Positions 1-8,923 are shown, numbered from the stretch's first letter. The stretch is DNA of 64,000 nucleotides from JBNAGF01 sp049801055 (GCF_049801055.1 NZ_JBNAGF010000007.1:1-64000), one strand, 5' to 3'. Numbers and translations are program-made. Notes: generated by a model not told the origin, from the sequence alone.

Positions 1-1049
1 GCTTTGTTGCACAAATCCTGTGAGGATGGGACTTCCCCTTTCCCCGGACGGATTTAGCCTACGGCTTCTGTGACGGGAATGCCAAGAGCGGTATAGCGGT
101 TGAGGACTGCGACACGGATTTGGATCTCTGCGACCTGCCGATCAAAGTCTCTCGCCATGAGACTTTGCCCCATCAGCTTCACACAGTGCATCTTGGTCTC
201 GACACGGCTTCTTCGGTGGTATCCGCTCCATTGTCGCCAAATGGCGCGGCCCAAGTATCGTGAGGCGTTAACCGCTTCGTTCCGGGCGATGGCTCCGGCG
301 CTGCTGGGTTTCCACGGCTTGGCGTTCTTACGCGGCGGAATGACAGCGTGGGCATTCCGGGCGGCAATCGCGTCATGGCATTTGCGCGTATCATAGGCCC
401 CGTCGCCGGTTACTGATCCGATGTCCTGGTCGTTGGGGATCTGGTTCAGCAACTCAGGCAACATGGGCGCGTCACCGATGTTGCTGCTGGTAACCTCGAC
501 CGCTCGAACCTCCAACGTTTCCTCGTCGATCCCTATGTGTATCTTGCGCCAAATGCGTCGTTTGGGACCGCCATGCTTGCGTGCGTTCCATTCGCCTTCA
601 CCTTCAGCTTTGATGCCTGTGCTATCAACCAGAAGGTTCAGCGGGCCGGTACTGCCACGATACGACAGGTCCACGTTCAGCGTCCTCTGGCGGCGGCACA
701 GCGTGCTGAAATCGGGAACTGCCCAGTCCAGCCCGACCAACTGCAACAAGCTTTCCACAAAGCCTGTCGTCTGTCGGAGCGGAAGGCCAAACAGCACCTT
801 GATCGTCAGGCAGGTTTGGATCGCAGCATCACTAAAGCTGTGTCGCCGACCGCGCTTGCCGCTCGGTGGCGGAACCCAGACCATATCAGGGTCAAACCAA
901 ATCGACAGCGACCCGCGCCGTCTCAACGCCTCATTGTAAGATGACCAATTCCTGGTCTTGTATTTCGTGGGGGCCCAACTGCTCATGACGCACAGCTATC
1001 ACGCTGGATTCACACAGTGAATCCCTCAACCGATTTGTGCAACAAAGCC
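1..1049 (-). mobile_element. IS5-family (IS903 group) insertion sequence, nearly complete
   Basis: The element is bounded by perfect 17-bp terminal inverted repeats at 1-17 and 1032-1048 (GCTTTGTTGCACAAATC and its complement). One further terminal base is probably at 1049, and its left partner lies just outside the window. The tips resemble the IS903 termini from established knowledge, and the single transposase gene matches that family. The left flank is absent, so no target-site duplication can be checked. The right end lies about 165 bases beyond the parE stop and appears to interrupt a small gene. Confidence 0.93.
54..986 (-). CDS. IS5-family transposase (IS903 group), 310 aa
   Basis: This is a DDE transposase that should cut and join the ends of the surrounding element. 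The N-terminal region has the family pattern NWSSYNEALRRRGSL followed by a GRRHSFSDAAIQ segment. The catalytic acids are visible as LLVDSTG (first D), GDGAYDT (second D) and RRSRVETKM (E), spaced as in IS903. Its length of 310 aa is normal for the family and there is no internal stop or frameshift, so the gene looks intact. It reads from the ATG at 986 toward the left inverted repeat and fills almost the whole element, as expected. Activity cannot be judged from sequence. Confidence 0.95.
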   Translation of the reverse strand: MSSWAPTKYKTRNWSSYNEALRRRGSLSIWFDPDMVWVPPPSGKRGRRHSFSDAAIQTCLTIKVLFGLPLRQTTGFVESLLQLVGLDWAVPDFSTLCRRQRTLNVDLSYRGSTGPLNLLVDSTGIKAEGEGEWNARKHGGPKRRIWRKIHIGIDEETLEVRAVEVTSSNIGDAPMLPELLNQIPNDQDIGSVTGDGAYDTRKCHDAIAARNAHAVIPPRKNAKPWKPSSAGAIARNEAVNASRYLGRAIWRQWSGYHRRSRVETKMHCVKLMGQSLMARDFDRQVAEIQIRVAVLNRYTALGIPVTEAVG

Positions 1050-1215
1050 AGCCCGATATCGAAAGGTTGTAGATTTCAAATTCTGGCGAGAAAAATAGAG
1101 CAGGCGCGACGAAATTCCGAAGCCTGTCTGGTAAAGAGTTCACTGGAACGTAGACGCCGTTGACCTGAACAGATGTGTCGGCTCGCCGTCCGATGACCGT
1201 ATCCAGGTTCTTCAA
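1050..1215 (-). pseudogene. possible 5' fragment of a gene cut off by the IS element
   Basis: An open frame starts with TTG at 1215, overlapping the parE stop by four bases (TTGA), and runs about 55 codons before it enters the IS. The peptide begins MKNLDTVIGRRADTSVQV and continues into FSPEFEIYNLSISG, then reads nonsense through the IS terminus. I do not recognise the family. The overlap with parE suggests translational coupling, and the abrupt end at the IS suggests insertional disruption. It could instead be non-coding sequence that is open by chance, so confidence is low. Confidence 0.3.
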
Positions 1216-3167
1216 ACATCCAGCTCCTCCACGAACCGCGCGTTCTCCTGAATATATTGGAAGCGCAGTTCGGGTTTCTTGCCCATCAGCCGTTCGACGA
1301 GGTCTCCGGTTTCGCCGGGCTCGTCCTCGTCGATGGTGACGCGGATCAGCTTGCGGCTATCGGGATCCATCGTGGTTTCTTTCAGGTCCTTGGCGTCCAT
1401 TTCGCCCAGACCCTTGAAGCGCGAGACGTCGATCTTGCCTTTGCCCCCCAGTCCCTTCTCAATCCATGCGTCGCGTTCGACCTCATCAAGGCAATAGACG
1501 CGTTTCGCCCCCTGCGTCAGCCGGTAGAGCGGCGGGCAGGCGAGATAGAGATGCCCCGCGTCGATCATCGGGCGCATCTGGGTGAAGAAGAAGGTCATCA
1601 GGAGCGAGGCGATATGCGCGCCGTCCACGTCGGCGTCGGTCATGATGATGATCTTGTCATAGCGCAGGTCGTCGATGTTGAACCGGGTGCCCAGACCCAC
1701 GCCCAGGGCCTGTGACAGATCGTTGATCTCGGCATTCGAGCCCAGTTTTGACGAGGCCGCGCCCAGCACGTTCAGGATCTTGCCGCGCAGAGGCAGAAGC
1801 GCCTGCGTCTTGCGGTTGCGCGCCATCTTGGCAGAGCCGCCAGCGGAGTCACCCTCGACGATGAAGAGTTCGGTTCCATCGCGGGTGTTGGCGGAGCAAT
1901 CCACCAGCTTTCCGGGCAGGCGCAGTTTCTTGGTGGCTGACTTTCGGGCGGTTTCCTTTTCCTGCCGGCGGCGCAGGCGCTCTTCAGCGCGCAGGATCAG
2001 GAAGTCGAGTATCGCCCCGGCGGATTTTGTATCTGCGGCCAGCCAATTGTCGAACCGGTCGCGCACCGCGTTTTCGACCAGACGCTGCGCTTCGACTGTC
2101 GCCAGCCTGTCCTTGGTCTGGCCAACGAATTCGGGCTCGCTGATGAAACATGAGACCAGCGCACACCCGCCGGTCATCAAATCGTCGCGGGTGATCTGGC
2201 CAGCCTTCTTGTTGTTGACCAACTCGCCATATGCCTTGACACCCTTGAGGATCGCCGCCCAGAACCCGGCCACATGCGTTCCGCCCTCGGGCGTGGGTAC
2301 CGTGTTGCAGTAGGACTGGATGAACCCGTCGCGCGAAGGTGTCCAATTGATCGCCCATTCCACCTTGCCGGGCGTATTGAACTTCTCCTGAAAATCGACG
2401 GTGCCAGAGAACGGCTGCTCAGCATAGGTCGAAGACCCGTTCATCGTTTCTTTCAGATAGTCAGACAGACCTCCGGGAAAGTGGAAACTGGCCTCGGTCG
2501 GTGTTTCTCCGTCATCGATCGCGGATTTCCATCTGATCTCGACCCCCGAAAACAGGTAGGCCTTTGAGCGGATCGACTTGAACAGACGGGCGGGTTTGAA
2601 ACGGTGATGGCCAAAGATCTGTTCATCGGCATGAAACGTAACCGTCGTGCCGCGCCGGTTTGGGGCGGCACCGATCTTTTCCACCGGACCCAGAGGCAGA
2701 CCGCGTGAAAAACGCTGCTCATAGAGCTCCTTGTTGCGGGCAACCTGCACCACCATGGAATCCGAGAGTGCATTGACCACCGACGCACCGACTCCATGCA
2801 GACCGCCCGAAGTCTGATATGCCTTGCCGGAAAACTTCCCCCCGGCGTGCAGGGTGCAGAGGATAACCTCCAGAGCAGATTTGTCCGGAAATTTCGGGTG
2901 CGGGTCGATTGGAATGCCTCGGCCGTTGTCGCGAACAGTGATGGCAAAGTCTTCGTGCAATTCCACCTCGATCCGATTGGCATGTCCTGCCACCGCCTCG
3001 TCCATGGAATTGTCGAGCACCTCTGCCACCATGTGATGCAGGGCGCGTTCGTCGGTGCCGCCGATATACATCCCCGGTCGCTTGCGCACCGGTTCCAGGC
3101 CTTCCAGAACCTCGATGGAGGAGGCGTCATAGGAATCCTGTGCAGTGCTGTCGAGTAGGTCTGTCAT
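1212..3167 (-). CDS. parE: DNA topoisomerase IV subunit B (ParE), 651 aa
   Basis: This is the ATPase subunit of topoisomerase IV, which with ParC decatenates daughter chromosomes. The N-terminal GHKL ATPase shows RKRPGMYIGG (about 28-37), the Mg-binding Asn in EVLDNSMDEA, DNGRGIP (about 80) and GGLHGVGASVVNALS (about 120). The TOPRIM part has EGDSAGGSA (about 437) and DADVDGAH (about 510). The 651-aa length separates it from GyrB (about 800 aa), and the GGTDERALHH segment is typical of alphaproteobacterial ParE. I chose the ATG at 3167 because the homologous region begins there; the frame is open for another 46 codons upstream without family resemblance. It is divergent from ppk2. Confidence 0.96.
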   Translation of the reverse strand: MTDLLDSTAQDSYDASSIEVLEGLEPVRKRPGMYIGGTDERALHHMVAEVLDNSMDEAVAGHANRIEVELHEDFAITVRDNGRGIPIDPHPKFPDKSALEVILCTLHAGGKFSGKAYQTSGGLHGVGASVVNALSDSMVVQVARNKELYEQRFSRGLPLGPVEKIGAAPNRRGTTVTFHADEQIFGHHRFKPARLFKSIRSKAYLFSGVEIRWKSAIDDGETPTEASFHFPGGLSDYLKETMNGSSTYAEQPFSGTVDFQEKFNTPGKVEWAINWTPSRDGFIQSYCNTVPTPEGGTHVAGFWAAILKGVKAYGELVNNKKAGQITRDDLMTGGCALVSCFISEPEFVGQTKDRLATVEAQRLVENAVRDRFDNWLAADTKSAGAILDFLILRAEERLRRRQEKETARKSATKKLRLPGKLVDCSANTRDGTELFIVEGDSAGGSAKMARNRKTQALLPLRGKILNVLGAASSKLGSNAEINDLSQALGVGLGTRFNIDDLRYDKIIIMTDADVDGAHIASLLMTFFFTQMRPMIDAGHLYLACPPLYRLTQGAKRVYCLDEVERDAWIEKGLGGKGKIDVSRFKGLGEMDAKDLKETTMDPDSRKLIRVTIDEDEPGETGDLVERLMGKKPELRFQYIQENARFVEELDV

Positions 3168-3366
3168 CTGCTGCTCATTCTTGGTGCTTCTTTGACCATG
3201 CATTAGACCATCCCCGGTCGGGCGGGGCAAGAAGGCGCGGCATCGATTGCTGTGGGTAAGGTGACGGAATGAAGCAAAACCGTTACATGTTTTGACGTGC
3301 ATCAAAGCGGGTGAAACGGAAAACTGCTATCGCTCGTGCAACGATTTTGTTGACGAGGAGACATTC

Positions 3367-4386
3367 ATGACTGCACCAGCCAAGCCGCTTTCCGCGGCAT
3401 CCAAGACCGATGCATCCAAACCGCCTGTGGACAATGCGCCGCGGACCAGAGCTGCAGCGGCCAAGGTCGTTTCAGTTGAAACCGGGACTGGTGCCGCGAC
3501 CGAACAAGAGGCCGTTCGGCGCCCGACCCCATCGCTCGAAGAGGTACGGGCCGCCTTTGAAAGTGGCAAGTATCCGTACGACGAAAAGATGTCCCGCAAG
3601 GACTATGAGGAGCGAAAGGCCAAGCTTCAGGCCGAGCTTCTGAAAGTGCAGCATTGGGCGCAGGAGACCGGTCAGAAATTCGTAATCCTGTTTGAGGGTC
3701 GTGATGCCGCCGGTAAAGGCGGAACGATCAAGCGCTACATGGAGCACCTCAATCCACGGTCCGCGCGAGTGGTCGCGCTGAACAAGCCCACTTGGGAGGA
3801 ACAGGGTCAGTGGTATTTCCAGCGTTATATCAGAGAATTACCAACCGTTGGCGAAATGGTTTTCTATGATCGTTCCTGGTACAACCGTGCAGGTGTCGAA
3901 CGGGTCATGGGCTTCTGCGAACCCAGTGAATACCTCGAGTTCATGCGGCAGACCCCGGAAGTCGAACGGATGCTGGCACGCTCAGGGATCCGCCTTTACA
4001 AGTATTGGTTCTCGGTGACCCGGGATGAACAGTTGCGTCGCTTCAAGTCGCGTGAAACTGATCCGTTGAAACAGTGGAAACTGTCACCGATCGACAAGGC
4101 CAGCCTCGATAAGTGGGATGACTATACCGAGGCCAAAGAGGCCATGTTCTTCTACACCGACACCGCAGATGCGCCTTGGACGGTGGTGAAATCGAACGAC
4201 AAGAAGCGAGCCCGCCTGAACTGCATGATGCACTTCCTGAATTCGCTCGACTACCCGGGAAAGGATCCAGAAATCGTTTCCGCGCCGGATCCGCTGATCG
4301 TGGGGCAAGCGCATCATGTGATCCACCGCTCTGATCATATTCTCGGGGCTGCGTTGCACCCGGATTCCAGGGTTAAGAGTGATTAA
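3367..4386 (+). CDS. ppk2: polyphosphate kinase 2 (PPK2), 339 aa
   Basis: PPK2 enzymes transfer phosphate between polyphosphate and nucleotides, usually making NTP or NDP from polyP in the cytosol. The Walker A motif GRDAAGKGG sits at about residue 111, the lid-module precursor LNKPTWEEQGQWYFQRYI follows, and Walker B is FYDRSWYNR at about 165, continuing into GVERVMGFC. The first 75 residues are Ala/Pro/Lys rich and probably disordered. The ATG at 3367 is preceded by GAGGAG at 3355-3360. Single-domain architecture fits class I PPK2. Substrate preference (ADP or GDP) cannot be read from sequence. A strong terminator follows, inside the 3' end of the convergent neighbour. Confidence 0.95.
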   Translation: MTAPAKPLSAASKTDASKPPVDNAPRTRAAAAKVVSVETGTGAATEQEAVRRPTPSLEEVRAAFESGKYPYDEKMSRKDYEERKAKLQAELLKVQHWAQETGQKFVILFEGRDAAGKGGTIKRYMEHLNPRSARVVALNKPTWEEQGQWYFQRYIRELPTVGEMVFYDRSWYNRAGVERVMGFCEPSEYLEFMRQTPEVERMLARSGIRLYKYWFSVTRDEQLRRFKSRETDPLKQWKLSPIDKASLDKWDDYTEAKEAMFFYTDTADAPWTVVKSNDKKRARLNCMMHFLNSLDYPGKDPEIVSAPDPLIVGQAHHVIHRSDHILGAALHPDSRVKSD

Positions 4387-4410
4387 TCTGGGCGCTGACA
4401 ATCAGATCCT

Positions 4411-5064
4411 CTAAAGATGATCCTGCAGCCGTTTCAAAAGCGGTTGCAGGCTTTTTTGCATATTGGTTAATGCGCTCAAAGGAGTGATCCAATCCGAACG
4501 TGGCAGATCGCGCCAAACGGTCAGACCTTTGCGTCGCAACAGATCTGCATGGGCGTGATCCTTTTGATATGGAGCCGGCACCCGCTTCAGCTCAGGCTCT
4601 TCGGGCAAGAACCCCAGCCGTTCAAGTTGGACTAGAAGGGCAGAGAGCTCTGAGCCGAAGTTCCCGTCAATTGCCTGCCGCCAGTCGTCCAGACCGGTTT
4701 TCTCAAATGCCATGATACCGCCCCCGAACCGCACGTATGTCGGCGACACACCGAAGAACAGGCACGGTCCCCTGCCGGGAACACGGCCGGATGACCACAA
4801 CATGTGCAAATGGGTGTGATAGGGGGTCTGATCCTTTGAAAAACGGACATCCCTGTGCGGTCGGAACAGTTTTGGCACCGATGGCACATCGGGCATCCTT
4901 GCGAATGTGGCGGACAGCTGATCAAGCAGCCGAAGCGCCGGTTGCTTGAGCTTTTGGTCGTATCTGTCCTTTTCGCCCTGAAACCAATCGCGCGAATTAT
5001 TGGCTTCCAAGTCGTTCAGGAACTCTCGAGCATCGGCAATCAACGCGTGAAACGGATCATGCAT
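4411..5064 (-). CDS. DUF2461 family protein, 217 aa
   Basis: Proteins of this family (TIGR02453 type) are widespread but have no established function. The sequence shows the family pattern: FLNDLEANNSRDWF near residue 15, then KLFRPHRDVRFSKDQTPYHTH near 65 and LFFGVSPTYVRFGGGIM near 100. It is soluble, without signal peptide or membrane segment. The start at 5064 has a good ribosome-binding site (CGGAGAA) nine bases upstream; the frame is open further but has no family similarity there. It is divergent from the MATE exporter and convergent with ppk2, whose terminator lies in its 3' end. Confidence 0.85.
   Translation of the reverse strand: MHDPFHALIADAREFLNDLEANNSRDWFQGEKDRYDQKLKQPALRLLDQLSATFARMPDVPSVPKLFRPHRDVRFSKDQTPYHTHLHMLWSSGRVPGRGPCLFFGVSPTYVRFGGGIMAFEKTGLDDWRQAIDGNFGSELSALLVQLERLGFLPEEPELKRVPAPYQKDHAHADLLRRKGLTVWRDLPRSDWITPLSALTNMQKSLQPLLKRLQDHL
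4422..4457 (+). terminator. rho-independent terminator of ppk2, inside the convergent gene
   Basis: A stem of CCTGCAGCCG (4422-4431) and CGGTTGCAGG (4441-4450) has one G-T wobble and is followed by CTTTTTTG on the plus strand. It lies within the last codons of the DUF2461 gene on the other strand, so the two transcription units overlap at their 3' ends. Confidence 0.8.
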
Positions 5065-5160
5065 CACGTTCTCCGAAGTTTGACGCCACCCTAGCATGGT
5101 CGCAGGATACCGCCAAAACGTCCCCTTGTCTGTTGATCGGGGCAGGGCTAACGCTGTCGC

Positions 5161-6534
5161 ATGACGACTCAGGCAATGACATATGGTGGCCATGTCCGCG
5201 CCATCTCCAAACTGGGGCTTCCATTGATCGGAGGGCACCTGGCACAATTCGCCATCGGGCTGACCGATACGGTGATGCTCGGCTGGTATGGTGTCGAGGC
5301 ACTGGCAGCGGTTACCCTTGCCGGGAGTTACTTTTTTGTCTTCTTCCTCATGGGGTCCGGCTTTGGCTGGGCCGTCATGCCGATGGTCGCAGCCGCCGAG
5401 GCAAAGGGCGACCAAACCAGTATCCGGCGGGCGACCCGAATGGGACTGTGGCTGTCATTGGCGTTCGCCACGCTTGTGATGCCCGTATTCTGGTGGTCTG
5501 AGAGTATCCTGCTTGCATTGGGCCAGGGCGCAGATGTCGCGGCGCGTGCGGGCCAGTATCTGCGTATCGGAGGCTGGGGGATCATCCCTGCCTTGTTGGT
5601 CATGGTGCTGAAATCCTATCTGGCTGCACTCGAGCGGACGCAAATCGTGCTCTGGATCACGGTCGCCGCTGCGGTTGTGAACGCAATTGTCAATTACGCG
5701 TTGATCTTCGGGAATTGGGGCGCTCCGGAGCTGGGTGTGGTCGGTGCGGCCATCGCAACTGTTGCAACGCAACTGGTCAGCCTTGGCGCCGTGATTTTCT
5801 ATGCCGTACGGTCCTTGCCAGAGCACTCGTTGTTCCAGCGTTTCTGGCGGCCCGACTGGGAAATGCTTGGCAGCGTGTTTCGGCTCGGAGTGCCAATCGG
5901 CCTGACCAACCTCAGCGAGGTCAGCCTGTTTGCCGCGTCGACCATGATGATGGGGTGGTTCGGGACCATCCCGTTGGCGGCACATGGCATTACGCTACAG
6001 CTCACATCGGCGACGTTCATGGTGCATGTCGGGTTAAGCAACGCGGCGACGATACGCGCGGGCAATGCCTTTGGTCGAAGGGACCGGGCCCACATGGGCA
6101 AGGGGGCGATCGTAGTGACGATGATGTCGTTGGTGACAGCAGCCCTAACGATTTTCTGTTTTCTGGTCTGGCCGGAGCCCCTGCTTTCGCTGTTCATGGA
6201 CAACGCCGACCCTGATCGCCCTGAGATTTTGCGGATCGGAGCGGGATTGCTTGCGGTTGCTGCACTGTTTCAACTGGTTGATGGCGCGCAAGTCATTGCT
6301 CTTGGTCTGTTGCGCGGAGTGCAGGATACCGCTGTGCCTATGGTCATCGCAGCGCTCAGCTACTGGGCGGTTGGAATACCGGTGTCATACCTGATGGGGT
6401 TTGTCTGGGAATGGCAGGGGGTCGGTGTGTGGCTGGGTCTGGTTTGCGGACTCGCTTGCGCTGGAATCCTACTGATGTGGCGGTTCTGGACCGTTGGGTT
6501 GAGTAAGGTCGGGACGCAGCCGGAAGCCGCCTGA
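5161..6534 (+). CDS. MATE family efflux transporter (NorM-like), 457 aa
   Basis: A multidrug and toxin extrusion transporter, expected to export cationic compounds across the inner membrane using a Na+ or H+ gradient. About twelve hydrophobic segments fill the protein. The two halves are seen as GLTDTVMLGWYGVEALAAV near residue 33 and GLTNLSEVSLFAASTMMMG near 248, typical of the MatE repeats. Length is normal. The ribosome-binding site is weak; the ATG at 5176 is an alternative start that would remove only five residues. It is divergent from the DUF2461 gene. Substrates cannot be deduced. Confidence 0.92.
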   Translation: MTTQAMTYGGHVRAISKLGLPLIGGHLAQFAIGLTDTVMLGWYGVEALAAVTLAGSYFFVFFLMGSGFGWAVMPMVAAAEAKGDQTSIRRATRMGLWLSLAFATLVMPVFWWSESILLALGQGADVAARAGQYLRIGGWGIIPALLVMVLKSYLAALERTQIVLWITVAAAVVNAIVNYALIFGNWGAPELGVVGAAIATVATQLVSLGAVIFYAVRSLPEHSLFQRFWRPDWEMLGSVFRLGVPIGLTNLSEVSLFAASTMMMGWFGTIPLAAHGITLQLTSATFMVHVGLSNAATIRAGNAFGRRDRAHMGKGAIVVTMMSLVTAALTIFCFLVWPEPLLSLFMDNADPDRPEILRIGAGLLAVAALFQLVDGAQVIALGLLRGVQDTAVPMVIAALSYWAVGIPVSYLMGFVWEWQGVGVWLGLVCGLACAGILLMWRFWTVGLSKVGTQPEAA

Positions 6535-6549
6535 TTATCCCAGCAGAGG

Positions 6550-6963
6550 TCAACTCTTGGCGTCGGCCCGCATCAGCCTGTCTGCCTTTTTTCGTACCAG
6601 CACCGAGCGAAGATCGTGCATTGCCAGCAGCAAGGCATCGGTGACCTGCTCCAATTGCTCATCTGACGCCTTCGATTGAGCCCAGTGGGTCGTCTGGTTC
6701 AGGTAATCCACAGCGCGGTGGATATCGTCAATATCGCGCGTGGCCAGCAGAGCGGTTCGTTCGGCCATCCAGTTTCGGATTTCTTCAAGATCGGCCTCCG
6801 ACAGTTTGCGGTTGCCATGCGGCTTGATCTCGCCATTGCGGATGTTGACCACGGCAATCTGGTCCATCTCGATCCGGCGTTGCCGGTTCTCGGTGTCCAC
6901 TCGGAACACAAATGCCCCGTTCTCGCGTACGCGGAAGTAATAGTCCGGCAGCTCGGCGACCAT
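6550..6963 (-). CDS. conserved hypothetical protein, 137 aa
   Basis: I do not recognise the family. The protein is soluble and charged. It starts MVAELPDYYFRVRENGAFVF, followed by a segment about interaction with DQIAVVNIRNGEIKPHG near 35-50, then an alpha-helical region rich in Glu, Asp and Leu. The ATG at 6963 follows an AGGG ribosome-binding site. It begins 11 bases after the aminotransferase stop on the same strand, so the two are very likely co-transcribed. The beta-strand-like first half and helical second half suggest a small two-part regulatory or binding protein, which is only an inference. Confidence 0.75.
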   Translation of the reverse strand: MVAELPDYYFRVRENGAFVFRVDTENRQRRIEMDQIAVVNIRNGEIKPHGNRKLSEADLEEIRNWMAERTALLATRDIDDIHRAVDYLNQTTHWAQSKASDEQLEQVTDALLLAMHDLRSVLVRKKADRLMRADAKS

Positions 6964-6973
6964 ATTGCCCTCG

Positions 6974-8176
6974 TCAGCTCAGCGATGCGCAGAAACGCTG
7001 GATGCGGCTGCACGCTTCTTTCAATGCTTCGTCGGACGTAGCGTAGCTGACCCTGAAGTTGGGCGAAAGACCGAAGGCCGCTCCGAATACGACGGCCACA
7101 TCGGCTTCTTCGAGCAGCGCGTTGGCAAAAGTTTCGTCGTTGTCGATCTTGGTGCCGGCGGGCGTGGACTTGCCAATCAGCCCTGCGATCGACGGATAGA
7201 CGTAAAAGGCGCCTTCGGGGGTCGGGCAATCGATTCCATCGATTTCGGAGAGCATTGCGACCACCAGATCGCGGCGGCGTTTGAACAACTCGGCATTCGG
7301 CGCAAGAAAGCTCTGCGTGCCCTCAAGCGCCTCTACCGCTGCCCACTGGCTGACAGAACAGGGGTTCGACGTGCTTTGGGACTGGATCTTGCGCATCGCT
7401 GCGATCAGTTGCTCGGGTCCGGCGGCGTAGCCGATCCGCCAGCCGGTCATTGCGTAGGCCTTGGAGACGCCATTGCAGGTCAGGGTCCGATCGTAGAGCC
7501 CCGGTTCAACCTGTGCCGGAGTGCAAAACTCGAACCCGTCGTAGGCAAGGTGTTCATACATGTCGTCTGTCATCACCCACACATGCGGGTGGCGCATCAG
7601 AACATCTGTCAGCGCCTTCAATTCGTCCCGGCTGTAACCGGCGCCGGTTGGATTGGACGGCGAGTTAAAGATCAGCCATTTGGTTCTAGGCGTAATGGCC
7701 GCTTCCAGCTGTGCCGGCGTAAGCTTGAAGCGGTTACCGATTGTGGTTTCAACCACCACAGGTGTGCCTCCGGCCAGAAGCACCATATCGGGGTAGCTGA
7801 CCCAATACGGTGCTGGAATAATGACCTCGTCGCCCTCGTTCAGAGTTGCCATCAGCGCGTTGTACAACGTCTGTTTGCCGCCCGTGCCCACAGATACTTG
7901 GTTTGGGACATAAACCAGCCCGTGATCGCGCTTCATCTTGCTGCAAACGGCCTGCTTCAACTCGGGGATACCGTCCGGGGCCGTATACTTGGTTTTGCCG
8001 GCCGCAATGGCGGCAACCGCTGCGTCCTTGATGTTCTGCGGCGTGTCGAAATCCGGCTCACCGGCGCTCAACCCGATCACGTCACGCCCCGCGGCTTTCA
8101 GTTCGGCGGCCTTGGCCGTCATTGCGATCGTCGGAGACGGTTTAACGCGGGACAATGTCGCAGACAGGAAACTCAT
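6974..8176 (-). CDS. aatA: class I aspartate/prephenate-type aminotransferase, 400 aa
   Basis: A fold-type I PLP enzyme of the bacterial aspartate aminotransferase subgroup, transferring the amino group of aspartate or glutamate to 2-oxo acids. In alphaproteobacteria this subgroup often also acts on prephenate in tyrosine and phenylalanine synthesis. The sequence shows GLSAGEPDFDTP near 36, NSPSNPTGAGYS near 171-182, the PLP lysine in NGVSKAYAMTGWRIGY (Lys about 238) and the substrate-binding Arg in NFRVSYA near the C-terminus. The start at 8176 has AAGGTGG just upstream. It heads a two-gene unit with the 137-aa hypothetical and is divergent from the XRE regulator. Confidence 0.93.
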   Translation of the reverse strand: MSFLSATLSRVKPSPTIAMTAKAAELKAAGRDVIGLSAGEPDFDTPQNIKDAAVAAIAAGKTKYTAPDGIPELKQAVCSKMKRDHGLVYVPNQVSVGTGGKQTLYNALMATLNEGDEVIIPAPYWVSYPDMVLLAGGTPVVVETTIGNRFKLTPAQLEAAITPRTKWLIFNSPSNPTGAGYSRDELKALTDVLMRHPHVWVMTDDMYEHLAYDGFEFCTPAQVEPGLYDRTLTCNGVSKAYAMTGWRIGYAAGPEQLIAAMRKIQSQSTSNPCSVSQWAAVEALEGTQSFLAPNAELFKRRRDLVVAMLSEIDGIDCPTPEGAFYVYPSIAGLIGKSTPAGTKIDNDETFANALLEEADVAVVFGAAFGLSPNFRVSYATSDEALKEACSRIQRFCASLS

Positions 8177-8270
8177 GGGCCACCTTGGTTTGTAACTCTG
8201 GCATGTCTGTCATAGGGTGCGCGACATGGGCGATCAAGCCGGTGCTGATGGCAATTTGGGGAGAAATCGA

Positions 8271-8669
8271 ATGGCTGGAGAAGTTCAAGACTGGTTCGGA
8301 CCCGACGCAGCAACTTTTGGCGACCGTGTTGCTGGCGCCCGCGAGGCGGCAGGGATGAACCAGAACCAGCTGGCCCGCCGTCTGGGAGTGAAGAAGGCGA
8401 CCGTCGCGAGTTGGGAGCAGGATCTGGCTGAGCCGCGCGCCAACAAACTGTCGATGATGGCCGGTTTGCTGAATGTTTCGATCATGTGGCTGTTGACCGG
8501 CGAAGGCGACGGCATGGCCGGCCCCGCCGAAGAGCTGAATGCAGCGCAGGACTTGTATGAAGTTCTTGCCGAGCTTCGTGAAATCCGGGCTGAATTGCGC
8601 TCTAATGTGGAGCGGGCTGGTCGGCTTGAGAAAAAGCTACGGATGCTGGTCGAGCAGGAAAAACAATGA
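8271..8669 (+). CDS. XRE-family helix-turn-helix regulator, 132 aa
   Basis: A probable DNA-binding regulator. Residues about 16-70 form a Cro/C1-type helix-turn-helix (FGDRVAGAREAAGMNQNQLA, then LGVKKATVASWE). Residues about 90-130 are a Leu/Glu/Arg-rich coiled coil that probably mediates oligomerisation. The ATG at 8271 has GGGGAGA seven bases upstream; a longer frame starting at 8217 lacks a comparable site. Its stop overlaps the sdhE start by four bases (ATGA), so the two are translationally coupled. The target genes are unknown; control of the divergent aminotransferase or of its own operon is plausible. Confidence 0.88.
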   Translation: MAGEVQDWFGPDAATFGDRVAGAREAAGMNQNQLARRLGVKKATVASWEQDLAEPRANKLSMMAGLLNVSIMWLLTGEGDGMAGPAEELNAAQDLYEVLAELREIRAELRSNVERAGRLEKKLRMLVEQEKQ

Positions 8670-8923
8670 CCGAAATCCGTGAAAACCGGATCAAGCGTTT
8701 GAAGATGCGTTCCATGCGTCGGGGCATAAAGGAAATGGATCTGATCCTTTCGGCCTATGCAGACGCAAATCTCAAAGACATGTCCGATCAGGCACTTGAT
8801 CTATACGATGCGCTTTTGCACGAGAATGATCAGGATCTCTACCAATGGGTGACCGGACAGGTTCAAACCCCGGACCGCTATGGCACGCTGGTTCACGACA
8901 TCTCGCAGACATTTCAGAAATAG
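8666..8923 (+). CDS. sdhE: succinate dehydrogenase assembly factor (SdhE/DUF339), 85 aa
   Basis: SdhE family proteins promote covalent FAD attachment to the SdhA subunit of succinate dehydrogenase and related flavoproteins. The signature is RGIKEMD at residues 19-25 (RGxxE motif), followed by YDALLHENDQDLYQWVTG, where the acidic and Trp residues are typical. The 85-aa length is normal. It overlaps the upstream XRE gene by ATGA, an unusual partner for an enzyme assembly factor. No sdh genes are present in the window. Confidence 0.9.
   Translation: MTEIRENRIKRLKMRSMRRGIKEMDLILSAYADANLKDMSDQALDLYDALLHENDQDLYQWVTGQVQTPDRYGTLVHDISQTFQK

Noticed and set aside
6965..8215. 416-codon plus-strand open frame
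   Set aside because: Opposite strand of the aspartate-type aminotransferase; low-complexity, Cys/Arg/His-rich translation with no motif.
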